Part shown: positions 12,801-25,129 of the stretch, in pieces
Layout: each line of letters starts with the position of its first letter
Numbering within the stretch: the stretch's first letter is position 1
Source of the DNA: Hirundichthys speculiger
Taxonomy: Eukaryota; Chordata; Actinopteri; Beloniformes; Exocoetidae
DNA: 64,000 bases
Reading direction: 5' to 3'
Assembly: GCA_018398805.1 (NCBI GenBank)
Contig: JAGFBZ010000006.1
Span: 186,001-250,000, forward strand
Translations under genes and position numbers: made by a program
Notes under the pieces: generated by a model
Database searches by the model: none
What the model was told of the DNA's origin: nothing
The model's input: only the letters and a program-made list of their open reading frames with translations

Positions 12801-12909
12801 GCGATTTCAATGTGTTTTTTGGTTTATGGACATGACTAATTTACAACATTTTTTGGGTGGAAGCAAAAACATTTAACTCATGTTTCACACCAAGAAGAGT
12901 GTGTAAAGG
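9881..12909. other. Intergenic AT-rich stretch with hairpins
   Basis: No gene supported. Very AT-rich from about 10380 to 10920. An 8-bp-stem hairpin (GTGTCCTA/TAGGACAC) lies near 10642, and a 14-bp-stem hairpin lies at 11245-11293. The rest shows nothing I can name. Confidence 0.4.
11245..11293. repeat. Perfect 14-bp inverted repeat with 21-nt loop
   Basis: CTCAGTCCTGTTAC at 11245-11258 is exactly complementary to GTAACAGGACTGAG at 11280-11293. Confidence 0.85.
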
Positions 12910-12917
12910 TTTTACAC

Positions 12918-13405
12918 CAGTGGTTCTCAAAACTTTTAATCCTGTGTACCACCCGAGAAACTGTTCAGCTCTCTGAGCACCACCATGATGACCAATTTTA
13001 AAATATTGCCATATGTGCCTTCTCAATTAGCTTTAAATGTTTATTCCTTATTGTGGTTATTTATTACCTGAATTGCTACTTTACTGAATCAGACATTTAC
13101 GACTCAGTCCAATAATTCTCACATACTCATATTCTCATACAGAGCAAAATAAACACACTCAAAAGTTGTTACATCTGCACTGCAACTGAATATGCAATAA
13201 ATATTTTTTTAAAAGACACAATTTTAATTATCTCAAGCTACACATTTCGTTTGAAATGTATTTATAATGCATTGTATGTTTCCAATTTTTTTTAAAAAAA
13301 GTGAAAATGTGGAAAAATGTTGAAGGTCATGACATTCCCCCACGTACCACCAGAGACCGCTTGCGTACCACTGGTGGTACACGTACCACAGTTTGCGCAC
13401 CTCTG
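12918..13405. mobile_element. Non-autonomous hAT-type element with perfect 8-bp TSD
   Basis: The 488-bp element starts CAGTGGTTCTCAAAAC and its other end, reversed, reads CAGAGGTGCGCAAAC, giving imperfect terminal inverted repeats of the hAT type. TTTTACAC flanks it exactly on both sides (12910-12917 and 13406-13413), as expected for the 8-bp hAT duplication. No transposase reading frame is seen, so it must have been moved in trans. The interior is AT-rich. A related fragment lies at about 52800-52961 on the opposite strand. Confidence 0.85.
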
Positions 13406-13413
13406 TTTTACAC

Positions 13414-14228
13414 TATAATTCACAATGAAGTACAAACTGGGACGCTCATATGACCCACAACCATTTTAGACATCCTTTGTCTTCAGATTTAGCTTGTAGT
13501 ATTAACTTCAGTTGTTTTTGTTTTGTGAAATTGATATGAATCTGTAAAAAAAAAAAAAAAGAAAAAAGTGAAATTGCCATTCTGAACATCCTTTTTACTT
13601 TCTTGTGCAATACTTGACCTTTGGAATAATTACAGATATTTTTTCTTACAGTGAATCACTTTCATTTCGAAATGTAATGAAACACAATGTTAAGTTGATC
13701 CAGCCATTGTTATTTTATATAACATCCCAAATGAGTTTTTCTCCAAAAAAGTAATTTTGGCTCAAATATCAGTGCCAAAAGCAGAGGAGAAAGTGTAAAT
13801 CCTGATGTTGACTGTGGATCTCCAGGGAGGGAGATGTTGGACCAGATGTGAAGATTTGTGTGCTGAAAGGCAGAAATGACTCTACCAGAGTCAGATGCTG
13901 CTGAATGTAAGATCTTTCAGTATGATAAGAAGGAGTCTCATCATTTTTCTGCAGATTTCTGAGAAAGATTTGGTTTATGGTTATCTGCAACAGCGGCTTT
14001 GAAAGCCTCAGTGCTCTCATCAGAACAATAATTTAGTCCTCTGTGAACGTCTTTCACTGTACAGTAGCTGTATTTGGTGGCTGGTCTTTGGTACACTAAA
14101 AGCTGCCAGTATATTCAGCAATTGCAGCACAACAGATGGCACTACTATTATAGCTGATTTCTCGTGTGCTCAGTTCCAGCAGTCATTTTAACTGACATTT
14201 TCAGTCACAATTCACAGCCAGAGTGCAT

Positions 14229-14261
<33 letters not shown>

Positions 14262-17175
14262 TGAGATGCCCAAGATAGTAACTTTAAAAAAAGAAAAAGA
14301 AAAAAAAAGACTGCAATCATGTTGCAGGAATCTTTGGATTTTGCAGGCAGGTTAAAAGGCTAAAGCCAGACAGGAGACTTGACTGACTGACTCAAACCAC
14401 ATAGTGGTGTTTGGAGGTAAATGTGAGTATGCTAGAATAACAAAATAGTGTCACAGCATTCTGGGAAACAGATTTGGGAGGTACGGTTACCATAGATGTG
14501 TGTTAATTTTGGGCAGGTATGATGTTAATCATGTTCACCAACTTAGCTTATCCCTATGGAATATGTATTGTGTTCAGTTCTGCTCAAGTGCAACTGAGAC
14601 TAGTGAAAATGTGGCTGAGAAATATATGAGAGGCTGATATTCAGGCCTCACGATAGTAACTGATGAATAGTCAGTCATTTATTGAACCTTATCATGTGAG
14701 GGACTTGAGCCTGTAGAGCAAAGCTTGTGGAAATCTAACTATTTGTGGTCAACTCACATTATCATCAAGCTCAGTCGTGCAAGCAGCTTAGATAAACGTG
14801 TGCTCAGGGAAGAATTTGAGAAATAACAGAAGAGATAAACTATGCTTTTGAGTCAGCTCAGTCTTAAGAAAAAAAAATCAGATTCACATTCCACATGTTC
14901 AAAGCATAGTAGCCCCACACTCAGTTCAGCGTGTGATATCTGCAACTCATGCATCCTGTGATTTCTGTAAATGCAGCATTCACAACTACAAAATACCTAC
15001 TTCATCCTTTTCACTGTTACTGGAGTGCTGGAGCCTATTCCAGGTCAGACTTCCTCTACAAGGCGACACCGAGACAAATGAGACCAACAAGCAAGCGGGT
15101 TCAGACTTACAGAATGTTCCATTTGTAATTTCCAACTCAGAAAAATCAGAGAAACCTCACCCATGTGGGCTTCAAAATCCAACTGGCCTGCTACTCACAT
15201 CAGCAAAGTCAACGCTGCGCTGATTTTACTGTTTATAGCAGCTCTGTCTGATTTCATTCCCATTAACAGAGTCATACATCTGCAGAAAAATGACATTTTT
15301 TCATCTTTTTATCAGCGGATGTTGCTTTGAGACAACCGCTACACTAACTTGCTCTTCTGTTGGAGGCAAAATGTTGTTTGTTTGGAGGCATGCTCGTAAA
15401 CAGCATAGCCTTTTATATGCAGATATGCAGGCATGTTTTTCAATTTGTGAATTTATTTTCCACTTGTGAAGCACTTTGCAGCTGTGTGGATTGTCAGTGA
15501 AAACAAACACAAAAAATGATCCTTAGTCACAGATTTAACTTTGGCTTTTTGGAAATTTAAATGGTGAACCTGAAGACCAATTCAATAAAGCCAATGAAAA
15601 GGAAAAAAAAGAGAGAAGTCTGCCACTAGATACATCTGCCAATGCTAAATAAACTAAATTCCAGATCCAAATCGTCTTTAAAGGTTATGTCATAGCCTGC
15701 TAACAAACCTTGCAAACCATATAATCACCCTAACGGAGATAAAAATAAAAAAATATCTGCAGCTGTGGGCTGTAAGAGTCGCTGGAGGCCGAAGTGATCA
15801 ATAGCAGCCATTAACTGGAACAAGCATGTCAACATATTGGCAAACACTTCACTGTGTAGGACAAACCTCGCTCCTTATTGCAGTGAAATGATCTGTTTGC
15901 TCCAGTAAATGACACACACAAAAAAAAATCTTACAGGAGGAATGTAATCTTTACAAATTTGTTTTTGAGAAAGAAAATAAAACCTGGTTGAGATAAAGTC
16001 GTCCTTAAATCCAGTGCCGTTCTTTCCCATGGACGAAAGGTGGCATCTGGAAATACTGTGGCAAGTCAGAAGATAAATGCTGGCAGGTTTTAATCTGAGC
16101 CCCAACTTACAAATAAGTTTAATCGTGTCAAAATAAGGAGGGAAAAGCCTTTGGCTTTACATTGTCAGTGCCAGTACATTGGCATAGGAAGCATTTGTAA
16201 TGTGTGTGTTTGTGTGTGTGGAGGGGGTCATACTGAGGTCACACCCCAGAAACTTTTTAATGAAGTAGATGCCATTTCCATTTCCTGCATTCTGGTACAT
16301 TTAAACGGGTTCTTAGACATGTTTTGATACAAAGACTGGTCAGCCATCTGCGTTAACCTTTCCACAAGAAAAGAAACTGTCCTGTGGAGAAAATGTGACT
16401 TACTTTCCATTTCCATTTTTTAGAGAATCTCCTCATATCTATTGTGTCTGGGGAGGCAGTAGATGTCGCTAATCGTCAGCCCAAAAAACAAAAAGAAAAG
16501 CCCTCCAATCTATACCACTGTAACTTAGAGTAAACAGGTGAAGCTTCAGACTATTTTTTCATCGTTCAGTTGAATGTAACACTAATTTAACGTGACATAA
16601 GGCTGATTTTAAGGTTATGTGACAAAATAACAGCGTTTTAGCAGAAGCTGGACCCTGTTGGAGGCCAGGGCGCCTCACGTTACTCCCTCCAGTTTTGAAC
16701 AGTTTGCACTGACGGGTCACTTCGGTTGTGAACTTTACCCCAGAGATGGTTGAAAACCTGGAGTGGATGTTCAGTGGTATGAATATTCTTTTATCGATGA
16801 ATTCTTTGGCAAAGCTGTAGAAACAGTCCTGGATGGACTGATATGTTTACATGGTAAATATGGGGGGGGGGCATACTCCTCAATTATAATGCCCAGCATC
16901 AAAAACTAATAACAGAAGAAACACAGAGGTAAAATCACGGCAAAGTATTCTATTATTTTATATCCTTTTTAATTTTTTTTTCTTTCTGTCCCTGTTCTAC
17001 TGTCAGTGGGAATATAGACAAGCTAAATAAATGATCAAAGTACTTAGTCAGCTTACTTGTTGCTTTCTATTTCACATGATTTTTCTTGCATGTGTCTAAT
17101 TTTAGGAGTGCATGAAGTTGTTTTTGTCTGCATCCTACACAAGATAGTTTCCTGTATCAGCGCTCATTCATTTGT
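13414..17175. other. Intergenic, no gene recognised
   Basis: The stretch includes a run of 30 A at 14230-14259 and A-rich low-complexity DNA to 14310. A short GT-repeat lies near 16200-16220. Small reading frames here are short and have no family resemblance. Confidence 0.4.
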
Positions 17176-17385
17176 TTAAAGCTGCTCTGTGTCGATATAT
17201 CACTTCTGATCACAAGGAGGCAACACATTATTAGAAACTTTATGTGGAGGACTCCTCGTGGAGGACACAGCAAAGTGCCCCTCTAGTGGGACGAAGTGGT
17301 ATTGCAAGACCTGCCAGCCTGACCCCACCCCAACCCCCTTTTAGTGCAGTATTGTCAGTGGCTCTTTTATCAATACAGCAGATAT
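17176..17385 (-). repeat. Repeat family copy A (TTAAAGC...TGTAG ends)
   Basis: Begins TTTAAAGCTGCTCTGTGT and carries CTCTAGTGGGACGAAGTGGT and CAGTATTGTCAGTGGC. These are the reverse complement of segments in the copies at 24299-24430 and 44899-45101, so it sits in the opposite orientation. It is a short non-autonomous element or SINE-like unit without coding capacity. Confidence 0.6.
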
Positions 17386-18246
17386 ATATATTGTTTAAAA
17401 ATCAAGATATAAATTATTTATTCAGTCAGCTTAATTGAACCACTGTATTGTACTTTATATTGCAACACAATTAATAGTGTTTTATTTTGTGAGGTGTTAG
17501 TGAGGTTTGCCAAAGGTGCCACATGGCGTCATTAAGCTAATTTCATAATCTCTTCTGTAATGTGAGTAAAGGGATGCTTGAATGTGAGATTTGCCCCTTA
17601 CTTTATGTATGATATATTTTCAATGTTGCCATATAACAATGTATTTCTCTGTCTCTATCAGCTAAACAGTGTCAAGTTCTTCACACTCAAATGTTAACCG
17701 AGATGCCTTTTGGATTCTGACAAGATATCGAACCTCCGAGTAATTTTCCTAAAATAATATCCATGACCCTGCTGCAGATCCACCTCAGAGCCGGAAAAAA
17801 GAAAGTGAAAGATAAGAGGAGGCAGGCAGGCTTTGAAATGAGAGCAGAGTTAAAGCAGGGATGGGAGGTTGTGACGGGATTGTGTAGTGATTCTCGTCCT
17901 GTCAAGCCTGTTAATTTCAAGGTAATGCCACTGGCAGGCTGCCGTAAGACGGTGATAATGAAAAACACCGGGGAAGACAATATCAAATGGCTCCTCTACA
18001 TCCTACAGTGGAGATTAGTCGGCACAAAAGGAGGGTGGCGGAGGCAGAGGAGGCAGAGGCAGGCTTTAGTGCTGCTGATTGAGTCTCATGTCAAGAGCGC
18101 CATGCATGTACCAGGAAAAGTTACTGTGACTGACGTTCTTTATACAGTCACACACGCTGCTCACATTTTCTGTAGATACTGTGTAGATATATTCTGGCTG
18201 CTATAAAAAAGGAACATCACTGTATTCTGAATGTATCCTTGAACTT

Positions 18247-18247
<1 letters not shown>
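17386..18247. other. Intergenic; purine-rich low-repeat segment
   Basis: A + strand frame of 147 codons from 17763 has no recognisable domain and no splice context. The segment 17760-18080 is low in repeats and could be regulatory, but nothing identifies it. Confidence 0.3.

Positions 18248-18316
<69 letters not shown>
18248..18316 (+). repeat. Homopolymer of 69 G
   Basis: Uninterrupted guanines fill the whole interval. Such length is very unusual. It could form stacked G-quadruplexes, or it could be a sequencing or gap-filling artefact. The polyproline frame on the other strand is only a translation of the run. Confidence 0.95.
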
Positions 18317-19440
18317 CTTTGCAATACTGCTACAAACACTGTCTACACATGAGAAGTCTATCACTTTTGTCATGCCTGCTGCAGATGAATAGTTAATCAT
18401 TATTATATAATGATTTTAATAGTAATTTTAGTGTCCTTAAACAGGTAATATTGATGAGCAAAAATTTCTGTTGTGCAACAGTAGTGCATGTTTTTTTTGT
18501 CTCCGTTTTTATACTATATTTTCTTTCTTTATTTCCGTTTTAATGCAACCATAACTTGCAGGAGTGACAGGATAAAGGACTGTCCCTCTGGTTAGGTCTG
18601 TGCAGAAAACAAAGTGGATAAAGTGGAAGAAAGATCAGAGAAGATGGAAGGCACCGATTCAGCACGAGAGGAAGGATAAAACGGGGAACGATGTCGACGT
18701 GCTGAAGCGCACGAGAAATTCCAGGCTACATTCCCATCAGTTCCACAAGGAAAAGATCAGCACTGACGGCTCCTGCTTACTTCCCCTGGGAGCCACTAGT
18801 GCGGGAAACGGCACAAATCTGCAAAGCCCCGGATGTGTGTGAGTCCTGCCCCCCTACACGTCATCATCCACGGTACTCGGGGAGCCTCCATGAAGGCAGA
18901 CCAGACCAACGACGGAAGTCGCACCCTCGCTAAACACACTTTCATGATAAGACGGGAAAAAACACAAAACATAAAACATGGGGTTCAAAATCAAAACAGA
19001 GTAAAAGAAACCCTACAGTGGCTGCAGGGATCAGCCACAGTCACGTGGTTGTGAAGATATTGGAAACTGTTCCCAAACCACTCAGGATAAGGAATTTAAA
19101 CATGTAGCTACATGCTATAGAGTCTTGGCTTATTTTTACACCAAACATTCATATGAGTCACTACCTGAAAAAAAAAATTACATTTGGTTTTCTGTCCCCT
19201 TCCATCTCCTACTCTCCCCCATCTACATTCTTCTTTTCCTTATTTAACACCGTTTAGTTTTTCTCATCTCCCTGGCTCTCTTCATCCTCCCTGTCTGGTT
19301 TGGTCTCACTCTCTTTTCAGTTCTCTGTATCCACACGATCTCTCTTCCTCCCGCTAACACCTTCTAATATAATTCTCTTTTCTTTGAATCTCTTGCCCCA
19401 GCTTTCCATCTATGTGTGTCTGTCTCCTTTGTAAACTCAT
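18317..19440. other. Intergenic, pyrimidine-rich end
   Basis: No gene seen. From about 19190 to 19430 the + strand is strongly C/T-rich. Frames at 18600-19054 are short and unrelated to known families. Confidence 0.35.
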
Positions 19441-19775
19441 TGCTCCATAAGGCTAATCTTGTTAGCACCAAATGCACCGTGTTCCTCCAGCTCGTCTTAA
19501 TTGCTGTTGTGTTATTAATGAGTGGGGAGCGGGGAAATTGCTCTTAATTAGCTTGTCTCCTTCAGCAGGCATCTCCACTGAAGCGGTGGCGACAGCGCTC
19601 AGGCACAAACACACTGGGGATAATTAAAGCACTTAACTTGTAGGAGTATTTATCTAAATCAAATAGCAACAAGCCGTTCCCACGATTAGCTGTGTCATTC
19701 ATTAGCTGCAGAGTGCTATTCATTTAAGTGTTACAGTGCATTGTCATTTTGGCACTCATTCATTCATAACCACTG
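19441..19775. promoter_or_regulatory. Candidate conserved non-coding element 1
   Basis: The segment is free of simple repeats and dense in homeodomain-type cores: TAATTA at 19545-19550 and 19621-19626, plus several ATTAAT and TAATTG variants. Such motif-rich islands are typical of enhancers around developmental regulators such as tle4. Conservation cannot be tested here. Confidence 0.3.
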
Positions 19776-20488
19776 CGGTACAAATGTGCTCAGCTTCATG
19801 TGGTAAAGTGATGGCATGGCCCCTCTGCGCATCTGTCTGTTGTTGTTTTTCTGAGCCACTGGCTGGGGATTTAAACTTGAGACTGTGATAGATCAAGTGG
19901 TAAAAGTGTAAGAAATCACATGATACATGCATGTTTTGAACCTTTGATTTTTTTTTCCAGTCACCTGGAAACAGGTGTCTGCTCTAGACATTACAAATAC
20001 ACACATTTATGCCCAGAAAACACCTGTTGAGTGGGCAGCCTGACATACCAGATGGCTCGTTACACAGAACCACCTGGACAGCTATCTTTGGAAACTGTTT
20101 TGAAAAAGGTAGACACTTAAAAAAAAAAAAAAACTTGCCAGGTGATAATATGTATCACCTGTCAATCATGATAGAACCCCAACTAAGGTAATTTTTAAAC
20201 CACAGCTAATTTTAAAATCCACAGACTTAGGGACGGCAAGTAGACAGCAAGTTATAACATTTTTATGGCGGCGTTCCACAGACACGAGACCTCACAGAAA
20301 CTCTTATGATCAAATGTGACTTTAGAAGAAAAACAGATATTATCTTGTTGTTGTATTCCTTATACGACTCGTTACAAAGCCACCCATGTTTTTTGGCCAT
20401 TATGCCACAAGCTGGTCTTCTTCATAAAAACATATTTATATATATTAATTTTCTTCAGCTTGCGTGTCTTTTCCGTTGCTGTGAAAGT

Positions 20489-20516
20489 AGCCAACATCTG
20501 GTTGCAGATGTTGGCT
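20489..20516. repeat. 12-bp-stem hairpin, 4-nt loop
   Basis: AGCCAACATCTG and CAGATGTTGGCT are perfectly complementary around GTTG. Confidence 0.85.
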
Positions 20517-20563
20517 GGCCTGCTTGCTCTCATTTGCTATTGTGGATATTCAGTTTGTGGCAA

Positions 20564-20601
20564 GAATTGTAAATATCAAACATGTTTGATATTTACGATT
20601 C
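20564..20601. repeat. 38-bp palindrome with one mismatch
   Basis: The arms 20564-20582 and 20583-20601 are reverse complements except for one base and have no spacer. The centre is AACATGTT. Confidence 0.9.
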
Positions 20602-21734
20602 GAGATCAGGGAGGCTCTGACTCAGCTGGGATTAGTAAAATAATCATATTGACGGCAAACATTTCAGGATTATTTGGACAAATAATTGTTTGGGACAAGC
20701 TTCAGTTATGAAGCTCAAAGATCACGAGCTCAAAAGCTGGTCCTGATGTTGTCTGGTGTGGAGCCACGGTGACGGATAAACAAAGCTAAGAAGCTAACTG
20801 GCTAAAGCCAATCACAAGAAGAAAAATGACCTTCTCCATTGAGAAAATCTCTTTTTGTTGCTCTTTGCTTTACTTTATACCCTTCAGCTGTGATATCAGT
20901 TACGGTACAGTAGCATCTATGTAAACCTCTTCAGGAGCTTCTATTATATCGGTGCTGCAGACGGAGTCTACACCTTGTGCCACGCATCCATTTCTCCACA
21001 CTATGCAAAACAAATTTACATTTAATGATCTAGCTGCTTAGAAAGAGGAAGCTGACAGAGAGGAAGGAGGCAACGACATGGTTCTCAGGAAGTCAGGGGG
21101 AGATTGAAGCCTGTCCTATCTTGCAGAGGCCTCTCTCCTGTCTGGATCCCTGCTGCCTCAATCATACTAGGAAATTTAGTTAAGAAAACAACTAACTCAC
21201 ATACCACCTGCCTTATTTGAGAATAGCTCAAATAGCTGGATGCAGGCGAAATGCAGTCATCAGGCATTCTAAGCTCTTAGCGCTGCTTTGTGTTGATGTG
21301 TTAAAAGTAGCCGACTAAAATGCAAAATAAACACAACATCAGTGGTGTTTTGTTTACAACATTTCAACCCTAAGAAAGCTATGATTTTATCCAGAGCAAC
21401 AGTTCATTTCATTTTTGTCGCCTGTTCATGATTTAAAGGTGATGGGGATAAAACTGACCTTTCTAGAAAGTGGTGGCAGCATGTCCCCAGTGTCTCATGT
21501 AGAAGTGAGCCTGATGGTTGTATGAGGGAGCAGATCTCATCATAGTGGGTAAGAAATTTACATTTTATGCTCTGAATCAAGAAACATGACTATAATGTGA
21601 ATAATTGCTCCATTTTCTTGTCTTTGAAGGTTATTTCTGTCTGAGTCACGTCATGTGGATTTTTGTCAGTTATGATGTCTTTGTACAATTCACATTCGAA
21701 CTGGAGATCAGATCTCCTAAAGCAGCTATTAAAG

Positions 21735-22475
21735 GATAGCGGGTAGCGGGAGGGACGTTCCTCTGCAAAGAACGCAATCTTCCACCTTGCTAAACCCGCT
21801 ATCCCACCTGCACTACTTGCTACATTATGGATAGGAGTGGTTAGGGCGTTCCACCTGTTAAACCAATCAGTGCGTCAGTAGCCATTGCCTTTAAGAGCAG
21901 GTTGCTCTACCCGCAAACCGCTATGGAGCGTCTTTTCATCCAGATCGGAGCAGCTCTCATGTACAGCTTGTCTGGGACTCTGTTGAGGAGCTTCTTCCTC
22001 TTCCTTCCTCCTCCTCCTCTGCACTGATATATACATAAAAATAATTTTACACAGACAATTCCTATGGGCTCCCAGTAAACATGCTCTGGTCGTCTATGGG
22101 TTAACTGGCGAGCAAGCCGTTTAAGACGATCTCTGCCATTTTCTCAACTGAAGCCAAATCACGCTTTCTATACAAGAGTTAATTCAAGAGGTAGAGCCGT
22201 TTGTGCACGTTCACATGTGACCAGGTGGACGCAGATTGATGCCATTTGTACGAGCCGACATGCGGGTAGCGGGTGGTCAGACCACTCACTACCCACAACC
22301 CTAAATTCACGATCACAAGATACCGAGTTTGTGGAAAGGGCAAAAGACACGCCCATTACCACACCTACCAAGTGAGTAAAGAGTCGGCATAACGGGTAGC
22401 GACTTTAGCGAGCGGAAGATTGCATTAGCGGTTAGCGGAGGTTCCTGTACCCGCAATTTACGGGTAGTGGCTAAT
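21735..22475. mobile_element. Unclassified inverted-repeat element rich in GCGGGTAGCGG motifs
   Basis: The left flank (about 21735-21808) carries AGCGGGTAGCGGG and ACGCAATCTTCC. The right flank (about 22392-22475), reversed, carries GCGGGTA and ATGCAATCTTCCGCTCGC in the same order, so the ends form imperfect terminal inverted repeats. Further GCGGGTAGCGGG motifs and a short palindrome at 22264-22294 lie inside. No transposase frame and no clear target duplication were found. It looks like a MITE of unknown superfamily. Confidence 0.5.
22264..22294. repeat. Imperfect palindrome, 14-bp arms
   Basis: GGGTAGCGGGTGGT pairs with ACCACTCACTACCC with two non-Watson-Crick positions, around CAG. Confidence 0.75.
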
Positions 22476-22914
22476 GGTAAGACTTGGGGGCCCAAGTCTG
22501 AAACCAGATATGATGCTTCTGATTTTGGTCAATAAGGTGTTTACAACAGACTGATATACTGTAAACAGATTATACATTTCTATTCAAATACTTCTCTCAT
22601 ACATCTATTGAAAGTATTAAATTGCAGGTTAAACATTTTGATTTTGCCAAGGGTTGCTTCAACCATTAGTCCAGTTCTTTGTACATGACCCTGCAGTGGT
22701 TTGAATTAACATCATCATGTAAAATAATGTAAAAATAAATGTAAAAATCATGTAAAAATAAAAATATCAATGAAACCTGTGTGAATGTGGATTAGCTTAA
22801 TCTGGATCCGTTGCTGTGGAGAAACTGAGAGTGAATCACAACTGTGAACATCTGTAGCTGGCATTTCTTTTTTTTTTTTTCTTCTGCTTTAATTCTCTCT
22901 AATTGTGTGTTTTT

Positions 22915-23345
22915 CCTGTGTGCAGTGTGCACATGAGCGCCCGTCTTTGTTTCTGTGTGACCCTGACACGTTCATGTATGATGAGAGACCGGTGACAGCG
23001 CACCGAGACAAATTTAATTTGCACCTACAGCTGAGCGAGATGAGGGAGGGAACTCTTGTGGGGACCGACTAATTGCTGCCTGGGGATCTGTGCTCATGCG
23101 TGTGCCTGTGTGTGTCTCGTGTGTTTCCCTGGCTGTCGTTCTGCCAATGCAAACAGTTTTGTGAATATTTAATACACGTGTTTATCTGCACGCGCCTGTC
23201 ATAGAGTGATAACAAAATGTCAGCAAAGACAGAGAAGATAATGAGGCCTTTTTTGCCACAAGGAGTTGATTGAACAAAGTGCGCAGATCTGTGAGGGCAT
23301 TATTTCTGTGTTTAATTATGACTGTAATGAGTAATCTGTAGAGCC
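22915..23345. promoter_or_regulatory. Candidate conserved non-coding element 2
   Basis: A balanced-composition island after a T run at 22868, with AAATTTAATTTGC, ACTAATTG, TTTAATTATGAC and AATGCAAAC-like cores. It has no coding frame and no repeat signature. Regulatory function is inferred only. Confidence 0.3.
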
Positions 23346-24298
23346 ACGGTGCACGGTATCAGAATGGATCTTTAAATTCATCACCAGGGTGATAAAGTCA
23401 CTTTACTTTTTCAGAAAAAACATTGATGATGAACAAATATATACATATATATAAAAGCTCATTCAAAATGTTATTTACCTCTTTTAGTTGAATGAATGAA
23501 GTCAACAGCCCTTTTTATGTTTTGAGTGTTCTGTTAACCTCCGTTGTTGAGCAGAAAGCTTCCTAGTTTTGTAAATAAAGACTATACAGGAAAATGAGAT
23601 GTACATAGTATGCAAAAACTGAACTGCACTACCCAGGAACTACTATGTTAATGCTCTACACATTTGCTTAAATACAACTGGCAATATGACCTCACTCAGC
23701 TGCAAAACTCTGAAGGAAGTAAGACAGCAGAAAATGAATCAACAGGTACCGAGTGTCAGGCAGTCCAATAAAGATGCAAATGATATTTACAGGTGCAGCA
23801 TATAAAATAATATTGAAATGATAATACAATATCAAAACAACATTGATAATATTTAAAGTTTAATTAATAATGTTTAAAAATTCAACTATATTAGAAATAA
23901 ATATATTATGAAAAATAATTTACTAAAATATTATTGATGATTAGTTCGCACCCTTAAATCTAAAATATGAGATTTGTTGCCTAAACCTGACCAAAGTCAT
24001 GTTTGTGAGTTAACCAGCCAACCAGTTAGTCAGTCTGACAAAACTACTGGAACCATGGGATCCAAGACCAAACAATGTTTTTAAATAAAGAAGATTTCCC
24101 AGTTTTGAGTTTTGTTTGGTGGTTCATAAAGAAAGGATGCACTCAAGTCAACTTTAACTAACAATGTGGAAAACAGCTACACTGAATATATCTGTGGAAA
24201 TAAAATGGCAAGTGAATAGTTATTGGTAATTTAGTCCCATTACAACAGGGCCAAAACAAAATAAGACGACAGTCCCAAAACCCTAAATGCTTTTTTTT
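23346..24298. other. Intergenic AT-rich, nothing recognised
   Basis: AT-rich DNA with ATAT runs near 23437 and a very A/T-biased stretch at 23790-23945. No gene or classified repeat seen. Confidence 0.35.
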
Positions 24299-24430
24299 TT
24301 AAAGCCACTCTATGTAGAAATACCACTACTGACCACGTGGGGGCATCTGGATCTGCTGTGTTGACAAAAGTGCCACTGACAATACTGTGCTAATGAGTGG
24401 GGATGGTCCCGCAAGTCTCGTAATACCATT
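24299..24430 (+). repeat. Repeat family copy B
   Basis: Starts TTAAAGCCACTCTATGTAG and contains TACCACTACTGACCACG, CTGCTGTGTTGACAAAAG, ACAATACTGTGCTAATGAG and GGGGATGGTCC, shared with the copy at 44899-45101. Only the first half of the unit is present. Confidence 0.65.
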
Positions 24431-25129
24431 AACTACATGAGGACTTTTGAATTTTGTTCAAATTCTCAAATTTTCTAAGATACTGCATGTTTTGTAATTA
24501 CTTGCTTGTTAGTCCCTCACATGTTTGCTTCTTTCTTTTTTTTCTCACTCATCGTGTTGCAAAAAGTCTTTTACCTTAAGCATCTTTCCTATAAAATATA
24601 GATAGATTTTATTTTTTGAGCCCCTACTGTACATACAGACCACCAGTCTTTGTTCCTGTTGTTTATGGGACAACACAAAACAGAGAAAGCCAGATATGAA
24701 TTAGCTTTCTTCTCTTTATCATCTGTAGGATACAGTTTATAACCTCTTCTATAGGATGATATTTATGAAATTTGTCTTCAAAAATGCTATTAAAACTAAA
24801 GATTGGATTTGTTTGTTAGAAAAACACACACACACATAACATATCCTGATTGCTAAATGAAAGGAGACTGACTGATCCACTCATGAACACATCTGTATTT
24901 TTTAATGTTATTCTCTTGAATGGTTCCTTTTTGATAAAATACATCAAAGCCATTTTCATTGGAGTTAAAATGTGCTTGTTTTTACTGTTACATTTTTTGC
25001 ATTTTCATGAAAAAAACAAACAAACAAAAAACAACCCAACACAGTATCTTGTGTTTGCATATCTGAATAGAGTGACAGAAAAAGTACTGTCAGGGGTAAA
25101 ACTTTTTGTTCTGTGTAATCTCATCTGAT
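24431..25129. other. Intergenic, nothing recognised
   Basis: AT-rich, with a short CA run near 24826 and A-rich DNA at 25010-25040. No gene seen. Confidence 0.35.

Larger units (their letters stand above)
19776..21734. other. Intergenic, hairpin-rich around 20490-20720
   Basis: No gene supported. Contains two strong inverted repeats (20489-20516 and 20564-20601), a weaker one (AGCTTCA/TGAAGCT near 20700), and an A run at about 20120. The rest is unassigned. Confidence 0.35.

Noticed and set aside
17763..18206. 147-codon + frame
   Set aside because: No domain, no splice context, and basic low-complexity content; probably chance.
18161..18400. Polyproline protein on the minus strand
   Set aside because: It is only the translation of the 69-G tract.
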